A DNA stretch of 18,366 bases from Anammoximicrobium sp032229885 (GTDB taxonomy: Bacteria; Planctomycetota; Planctomycetia; Pirellulales; Pirellulaceae): contig JAVYAJ010000248.1 of the NCBI GenBank assembly GCA_032229885.1, forward strand, positions 1 through 18,366. The letters run 5' to 3'. The translations under genes and the position numbers were made by a program. Positions 14,421 to 18,366 of this stretch are shown piece after piece. How positions within the stretch are numbered: the first letter of the stretch is position 1; the number at the start of each line of letters is the position of its first letter. A model generated the notes under the pieces. That model was not told where the DNA came from. It was given only the letters and a program-made list of their open reading frames with translations, and searched no databases.

Positions 14421-14612
14421 TCAATCCTCGATTACGATCGCCGCGGACGGGCAACTGTCGGCCGCATCTTCGACCGCCGCGCGCATGTCGTCCGGAATGG
14501 GGGTCAGCTTGATATCGACTGTCCCCGCATCGTTCATCGCAAACACTTCCGGAACCGCCTCTTCACAAACGCCGCACCCCGAGCAATCGTCTTCGTTCAG
14601 CGAGACTTTCAT
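14421..14612 (-). CDS. small [4Fe-4S] ferredoxin
   Basis: The 63-residue product carries DCSGCGVC (9-16) and a distant SCPSAAI (53-59). Cys10, Cys13, Cys16 and Cys54 are thus placed to hold a single iron-sulfur cluster, as in the single-cluster ferredoxins of the Fer4_13/Fer4_15 type. It is acidic throughout, ending AAIVIED, as usual for electron-carrier ferredoxins. The start at 14612 is preferred because GAGGT lies 7 bp upstream and homology begins with MKVSLNEDDCSGCG. A longer open frame upstream (to 14879) is rich in Arg, Pro and Gly and not protein-like. Its redox partner is not encoded nearby. It stands alone, more than 500 bp from uvrA, so it should have its own promoter. Confidence 0.93.
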   Translation of the reverse strand: MKVSLNEDDCSGCGVCEEAVPEVFAMNDAGTVDIKLTPIPDDMRAAVEDAADSCPSAAIVIED

Positions 14613-14857
14613 CGTTTCTACCTCGTGGAACAATGGGTGAGACTCGCGAGCAGACCCGGAATGACCGAAATGCGGTTCGGCAGGGGATGCCGTTTCCGCT
14701 GACGGTCGTCCTCCCGGCGCCCCGCGATTTCCGTTGGCCGCCCGCAAGCGATTGACGCCAGCCGGCCACCGACCTGTCCACCGCGCCCATGACGCGACGT
14801 CGACGCCCGATCTGGCCGCGCGATGCCGCAGCGTCCAATTACTCGAAAATACTCGAC

Positions 14858-14871
14858 CTGTCACGTAACAG
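14858..14871. promoter_or_regulatory. near-palindrome, candidate operator for the ferredoxin gene
   Basis: CTGTCACGTAACAG matches its own reverse complement at 12 of 14 positions, with an ACGT centre. It lies in the AT-rich region about 245 bp upstream of the ferredoxin start and just downstream of the candidate promoter at 14888-14916. Confidence 0.3.
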
Positions 14872-14887
14872 ATCATCAATGCGGGTA

Positions 14888-14916
14888 AGAATAGCTCAAA
14901 ACCGGTTCAGCTACAA
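14888..14916 (-). promoter_or_regulatory. candidate sigma-70-type promoter for the ferredoxin gene
   Basis: On the minus strand TTGTAG (14916-14911), a 17-bp spacer and TATTCT (14893-14888) give three and four matches to the -35 and -10 consensus. It is in the least GC-rich stretch and faces the ferredoxin gene, implying a leader of roughly 270 bases. The boxes are weak. Confidence 0.25.
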
Positions 14917-15121
14917 GTGCCCAATAGAAAAATTGAGCCCCGCGATGCACGGGCGAAAATACCGTTGCAAGCGTTATACCGCGCACCGGTGACGGTGGCC
15001 GGTCGAACGCTACGCAACGTGCGGCAAACCGAGCCCGAAGCCTGCTCTACAAAGTGCCGTTCTGAGCCGCCCAGAGTATAAACGTTGTCTCGTGCCCGGC
15101 AGGGTGAAGCTTGTCCTGCGA

Positions 15122-15148
15122 GGTTCCGCGGCGCGCGGGGAGGGAACC
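15122..15148 (-). terminator. hairpin directly after uvrA
   Basis: GGTTCC (15122-15127) and GGAACC (15143-15148) pair around a 15-base GC-rich loop that can itself fold. It begins 3 bp after the uvrA stop codon. No U-tract follows. Confidence 0.35.
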
Positions 15149-15151
15149 GGG

Positions 15152-18022
15152 TCATCGATGAAGCCGGGCCACCAGCGGCCGCAAGGCTTGGCCGGTGTGG
15201 TTGTCATCGCGCGCGGCGAGTTCTTCGGGCGTTCCCGTGGCCAGCACCTGTCCGCCCGCCGCGCCGCCCTCGGGCCCCAAATCGATGACCCAGTCCGCGG
15301 ATTTTACGACATCCAAGCTATGTTCGATCACGATCACCGTGTTGCCTCGATCGACCAGCCGTCCCAGGGCGTCCAACAGGCGACGAATATCGTCGAAATG
15401 CAGTCCGGTCGTGGGTTCGTCCAACAGGTACAGCGTGTGGCCGGTGTCCGGACGGGCCAATTCGGCGGCCAGCTTCATTCGTTGCGCTTCGCCGCCGGAC
15501 AGCGTCGTCGACGGCTGGCCCAGCGTCAGATATCCTAGGCCGACCTCCTGATAGCTGGCCAAGCCGCGATGGACGAGCGGGATATTTTCGAACAGCGTCG
15601 CGGCTTCGTCGATCGACATCCTCAGCACGTCCGCGATCGATTGATCTCGATAGCGGACCTCGAGGGTCTGTCGGTTGAAGCGGGCGCCGCCGCACGTATC
15701 GCAGGTGACGTACAGATCGGGCAGAAACTGCATCTCGATCTTCTTCAATCCCAAGCCTTGGCAGGATTCGCACCGCCCGCCTTTGATGTTGGGGCTGAAC
15801 CGGCTCGCCCGGAACCCGCGTTGTTTCGCCTGGCGCGTCTGCGCAAAAACCTTGCGGATCGCGTCCAGCGCGCCGATGTACGTGGCTGGTGTGCTGCGCG
15901 GGGTACGGCCGATGGGCGCCTGGTCGATCTGGATCACCTTGTCGATCAGCGAAGCGCCGCGCAGCCGCTGGAACGGGCCGGGCCGCGGCGCCGCGCCGCC
16001 CAAACGGCGGATCAGCGCCGGGGCCAGGGTGTCGTTGATCAGCGAACTCTTGCCCGAGCCGCTGACCCCGGTGACGCAGATCAACGTCCCCAGCGGAAAC
16101 TGGACGTCGACCGCGCGCAGGTTGTGGGTGGTCACGCCTTCGATCGCCAGCGACCGCGATTTCGCTGGGCGGCGTCGCGAGGCCCGCATGGGGATCTGTT
16201 CTCGACCGCTCAAGTACCTTCCCGTCAGCGACGTCGGATGCCGGCAGATTTCCGTCAGCGTGCCTTGGGCGACGATCTGCCCACCGTGCGGACCGGCGCC
16301 GGGGCCGACGTCGATCAGGTGGTCGGCGGCCCGCATGAGGGCTTCGTCGTGTTCGACGACCAGCACCGAATTGCCCTGTTGCTGCAGCCGGCGGAGGGCC
16401 GCGATCAGCCGTTGGTTGTCGCGCGGATGCAGGCCGATCGACGGCTCGTCCAGCACATAACACACGCCCACCAGCCCCGAGCCGATGCAGGTCGCCAGGC
16501 GGACGCGCTGCAGTTCGCCGCCGCTGAGCGTGTCTGCGGCGCGATGCAAGGTCAGATAGCCGACGCCCACTTCGCGCAGAAAATCCAGCCGCGGGAGGAT
16601 CTCTTTCAGCAGGGGGGCGGCAATCGGACGCCGCGCGGGCGGGAATTCGAGCTGCGCGAAAAACGCGCGAGCGGCGTCGATGCTGAGCTGACAGATCTCG
16701 TACAGCGTGCGGCCGCCGACGCGAACCCCGTTGGCCTCGGGCCGCAGCCGCGATCCGAGGCATTCCGGACAGGTGACGCGGCGCCGGTACTTGCTCAAGG
16801 CATCGCGTCGATCTTCGTCCAATGCGGTCACGTACTCTTGCTCGATCAAGGCGAGAAGCCCCGGGAATCCGTGCTCGTTGCCGTGCACCAGTTCCTGAAA
16901 GCCTTCGGCCGTCAGATCCGTCAGGGGCGTGTTCCAGCTTGCGCTGTGGGATTCGAGGACTTCGACCAGCCGTGTTTTGTGTTTTTTGAGCGGGTCGGGT
17001 TTGACGCCCTTCCATGGGGCAATCGCACCGCTGGCCAGCGAAGCCTCGGTTCGCGGCAGCACCAGTTCCGGGTCGAACTGCTCGACGCCGCCCAGACCGC
17101 CGCAACGCGGACACGCACCGTAGGGGCTGTTGAAACTGAACGTGCGCGGTTCGATCTCCGCCATGCTCGCGTGGCAGTTGGGGCAGGCGTACCGGGTGCT
17201 GAACAGACGATCTCGCCACGCGCCATCGCGGCGGTCGCCGTCGGTCGGCGGCGGATCCTGGCAACACGCGATCAACAGTCCTTCGCCATGCCGCAGCGCC
17301 AGGCGGACCGATTCGCCCAGCCGCGAGGCGATGTCGGGGCGGACGATGATGCGATCGACGACGGCTTCGATAAAGTGCTCGCGGCGAGCGTCGATCTGCG
17401 GCAGACTGTCCAGGTCGCACAGCGCGCCGTCGATCCGCGCCCGAACGAAGCCGGCTTTTCGAATCCGTCCCAAGACGTCGGCCTGGCTGCCGCGGCGGCC
17501 GCGAACCAGCGGGGCCAGGATCATCAGCCGCGTACCGGCCGGCAGCGCGGCCAGGGCCTGCTCGATCTGCGTCTCGGATTGCTGCCGGATCGGGTCGCCG
17601 CATTGCGGGCACGAGGCCTCGCCCAAGCGGGCCATCAGGACCCGCAGACTATCGTAGATCTCGGTGGCGGTCGCCACGGTGCTGCGCGGATTCGCGGCGC
17701 CACGCCGCTGGTCGATGCACAGCGTGGGCTGCAGGCCGTCGATCAGATCGACGTCCGGTCGTTGCATCTGGTGCAGGAACTGCCGCGCATAGACCGACAG
17801 GCTTTCGATGTACTGCCGCTGGCCTTCGGCGTACAGCGTCTCGAACGCCAGGCTGCTCTTGCCCGAGCCGCTCGGACCGGTGATCACCACCAACCGGTCG
17901 CGAGGAATGTCGAGATCGACGTTTCGCAGGTTGTGCATCCGGGCGCCGCGAATGCGGATGACCTGCCCGTCAGCGGGTCGGACAGGTGTCGTCGAAGGGT
18001 CCGCATTCATGGCTCGCGTCAT
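15152..18022 (-). CDS. uvrA: UvrABC system protein A (nucleotide excision repair)
   Basis: UvrA finds DNA damage as a dimer and loads UvrB. From the ATG at 18022 the product has 956 residues, usual for full-length UvrA and too long for the shorter UvrA2 type. The first ATPase half has Walker A GPSGSGKSS (49-57), signature LSGGELQR (499-506) and Walker B YVLDEPSIGLHPRD (522-535). The second has GVSGSGKSS (652-660), LSGGEAQR (841-848) and LYLLDEPTTGLHFDD (864-878). Zinc sites are Cys280/283/304/307 and Cys751/754/774/777; CPQC (138-141) and CPEC (418-421) are further pairs. The UvrB-binding region after NPRSTVATATEIYD (111-124) is present. LQPTLCIDQRRG, where many UvrA proteins have an AIEQK-type motif, is unusual. 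The start is uncertain: GTG at 18064, ATG at 18022 and ATG at 18010 all lie in frame with no good ribosome binding site. Confidence 0.95.
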   Translation of the reverse strand: MTRAMNADPSTTPVRPADGQVIRIRGARMHNLRNVDLDIPRDRLVVITGPSGSGKSSLAFETLYAEGQRQYIESLSVYARQFLHQMQRPDVDLIDGLQPTLCIDQRRGAANPRSTVATATEIYDSLRVLMARLGEASCPQCGDPIRQQSETQIEQALAALPAGTRLMILAPLVRGRRGSQADVLGRIRKAGFVRARIDGALCDLDSLPQIDARREHFIEAVVDRIIVRPDIASRLGESVRLALRHGEGLLIACCQDPPPTDGDRRDGAWRDRLFSTRYACPNCHASMAEIEPRTFSFNSPYGACPRCGGLGGVEQFDPELVLPRTEASLASGAIAPWKGVKPDPLKKHKTRLVEVLESHSASWNTPLTDLTAEGFQELVHGNEHGFPGLLALIEQEYVTALDEDRRDALSKYRRRVTCPECLGSRLRPEANGVRVGGRTLYEICQLSIDAARAFFAQLEFPPARRPIAAPLLKEILPRLDFLREVGVGYLTLHRAADTLSGGELQRVRLATCIGSGLVGVCYVLDEPSIGLHPRDNQRLIAALRRLQQQGNSVLVVEHDEALMRAADHLIDVGPGAGPHGGQIVAQGTLTEICRHPTSLTGRYLSGREQIPMRASRRRPAKSRSLAIEGVTTHNLRAVDVQFPLGTLICVTGVSGSGKSSLINDTLAPALIRRLGGAAPRPGPFQRLRGASLIDKVIQIDQAPIGRTPRSTPATYIGALDAIRKVFAQTRQAKQRGFRASRFSPNIKGGRCESCQGLGLKKIEMQFLPDLYVTCDTCGGARFNRQTLEVRYRDQSIADVLRMSIDEAATLFENIPLVHRGLASYQEVGLGYLTLGQPSTTLSGGEAQRMKLAAELARPDTGHTLYLLDEPTTGLHFDDIRRLLDALGRLVDRGNTVIVIEHSLDVVKSADWVIDLGPEGGAAGGQVLATGTPEELAARDDNHTGQALRPLVARLHR

Positions 18023-18064
18023 CGTGCCAGGGTGGAAAGAAGCGCCGATGGGCCGATCACGCAC

Positions 18065-18238
18065 GGCCGCGGCAAATCCGCGATTCTATGCGACGATCGG
18101 CGACGAGGGAACGGCGCGGCGTCGTCTTGATCCGAGCGGCCGAGGCTAGTCTAATCTGGACGTGTCCCGACGGGGGACCAGCGTGTCACGAGCGCCCCGT
18201 CGTGTCAGCGATGGCGTGCGAGCGGTCGCGCCACGCGC
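18065..18238. other. upstream region of uvrA
   Basis: This short GC-rich stretch separates uvrA from the terminal repeat array. A slightly AT-richer segment (CTAGTCTAATCTGG, 18147-18160) might belong to the uvrA promoter, but no -35/-10 pair is clear. No SOS (LexA) box is recognisable. Confidence 0.35.
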
Positions 18239-18366
18239 GACGCGGGCGGACGGCGACGCGGGCGGACGGCGACGCGGGCGGACGACGACGCGGGCGGACG
18301 ACGACGCGGGCGGACGACGACGCGGGCGGACGACGACGCGGGCGGACGACGACGCGGGCGGACGAC
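18239..18366. repeat. 16-bp tandem repeat, eight copies, running off the window
   Basis: Eight head-to-tail copies of GACGCGGGCGGACGRC fill 18239-18366 exactly. The first two copies end GGC and the other six end GAC. The array reaches the last base, so more copies probably follow. All six frames are open through the array. Because 16 is not a multiple of three, every frame cycles through one 16-residue pattern per 48 bp. Confidence 0.95.

Larger units (their letters stand above)
14613..15151. other. upstream region of the ferredoxin gene, partly AT-rich
   Basis: No gene is seen in these 539 bp. About 14835-14980 is clearly poorer in GC than the rest of the window, with runs such as GAAAATACTCG and AGAAAAATTGAG. 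This is the natural place for the ferredoxin promoter, listed separately. The right edge carries a hairpin after uvrA. Confidence 0.5.

Noticed and set aside
13566..15151. Possible tRNA or other structural RNA in the spacers
   Set aside because: I looked for T-loop words such as GGTTCGAATCC and matching acceptor stems and found none on either strand.
15569..18130. 853-codon open frame on the plus strand opposite uvrA
   Set aside because: It is the antisense shadow of uvrA. Its composition is rich in Arg, Ala, Gln and Asp with no domain pattern, while the minus frame has every UvrA motif.

Overview
The window looks like a GC-rich, gene-sparse piece of a heterotrophic bacterial chromosome, most likely from the Planctomycetota. 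This rests on the gene set: two secreted DUF4838-type proteins, a secreted ThuA-like protein, a CBM-containing parallel beta-helix protein and a class II xylose isomerase. Long intergenic stretches with small hairpin repeats and several weak ribosome binding sites fit the same group. The taxonomic call is inference; no rRNA or other phylogenetic marker is present apart from UvrA. Both ends of the window lie in short tandem repeats (15-bp units at the left, 16-bp units at the right), so it may be a whole contig that stopped in repeats.

Layout, left to right. Positions 1-510 hold the tail of a membrane protein with an acidic repeat. Its frame runs without a stop into a crotonase-family (enoyl-CoA hydratase/isomerase) gene at 511-1293. 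A Tat-exported, single-domain DUF4838-like protein follows at 1557-2609 (+). It converges on xylA at 2885-4195 (-), with a strong GC hairpin between them. A 0.9-kb spacer with several kinds of small repeats (4196-5129) leads to uppP (5130-5957, +) and a secreted ThuA-domain protein (6284-7225, +). The spacer at 7226-7932 is filled with a composite dispersed repeat. Next come two large secreted proteins on the minus strand in operon order: a 961-residue multi-domain DUF4838 protein (13565-10680) and an 879-residue beta-helix protein with a CBM6-like insertion (10572-7933). A further spacer (13566-14420) precedes a 63-residue ferredoxin (14612-14421, -), which has a long, relatively AT-rich upstream region. 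uvrA (18022-15152, -) fills the right side.

How the genes may work together. The two DUF4838 proteins, the beta-helix/CBM protein, the ThuA-domain protein and xylA are all families linked to carbohydrate breakdown. Together they suggest a small polysaccharide-processing island, possibly for a xylose- or uronate-containing glycan. The secreted proteins would act outside the cytoplasm, and XylA would isomerise released xylose inside. No transporter, SusCD pair, sulfatase or dedicated regulator is visible, so this is a hypothesis. UppP (lipid-carrier recycling and bacitracin resistance), UvrA (nucleotide excision repair), the ferredoxin and the crotonase are housekeeping or unrelated genes. I see no tRNA, rRNA, CRISPR array, insertion sequence or phage gene.
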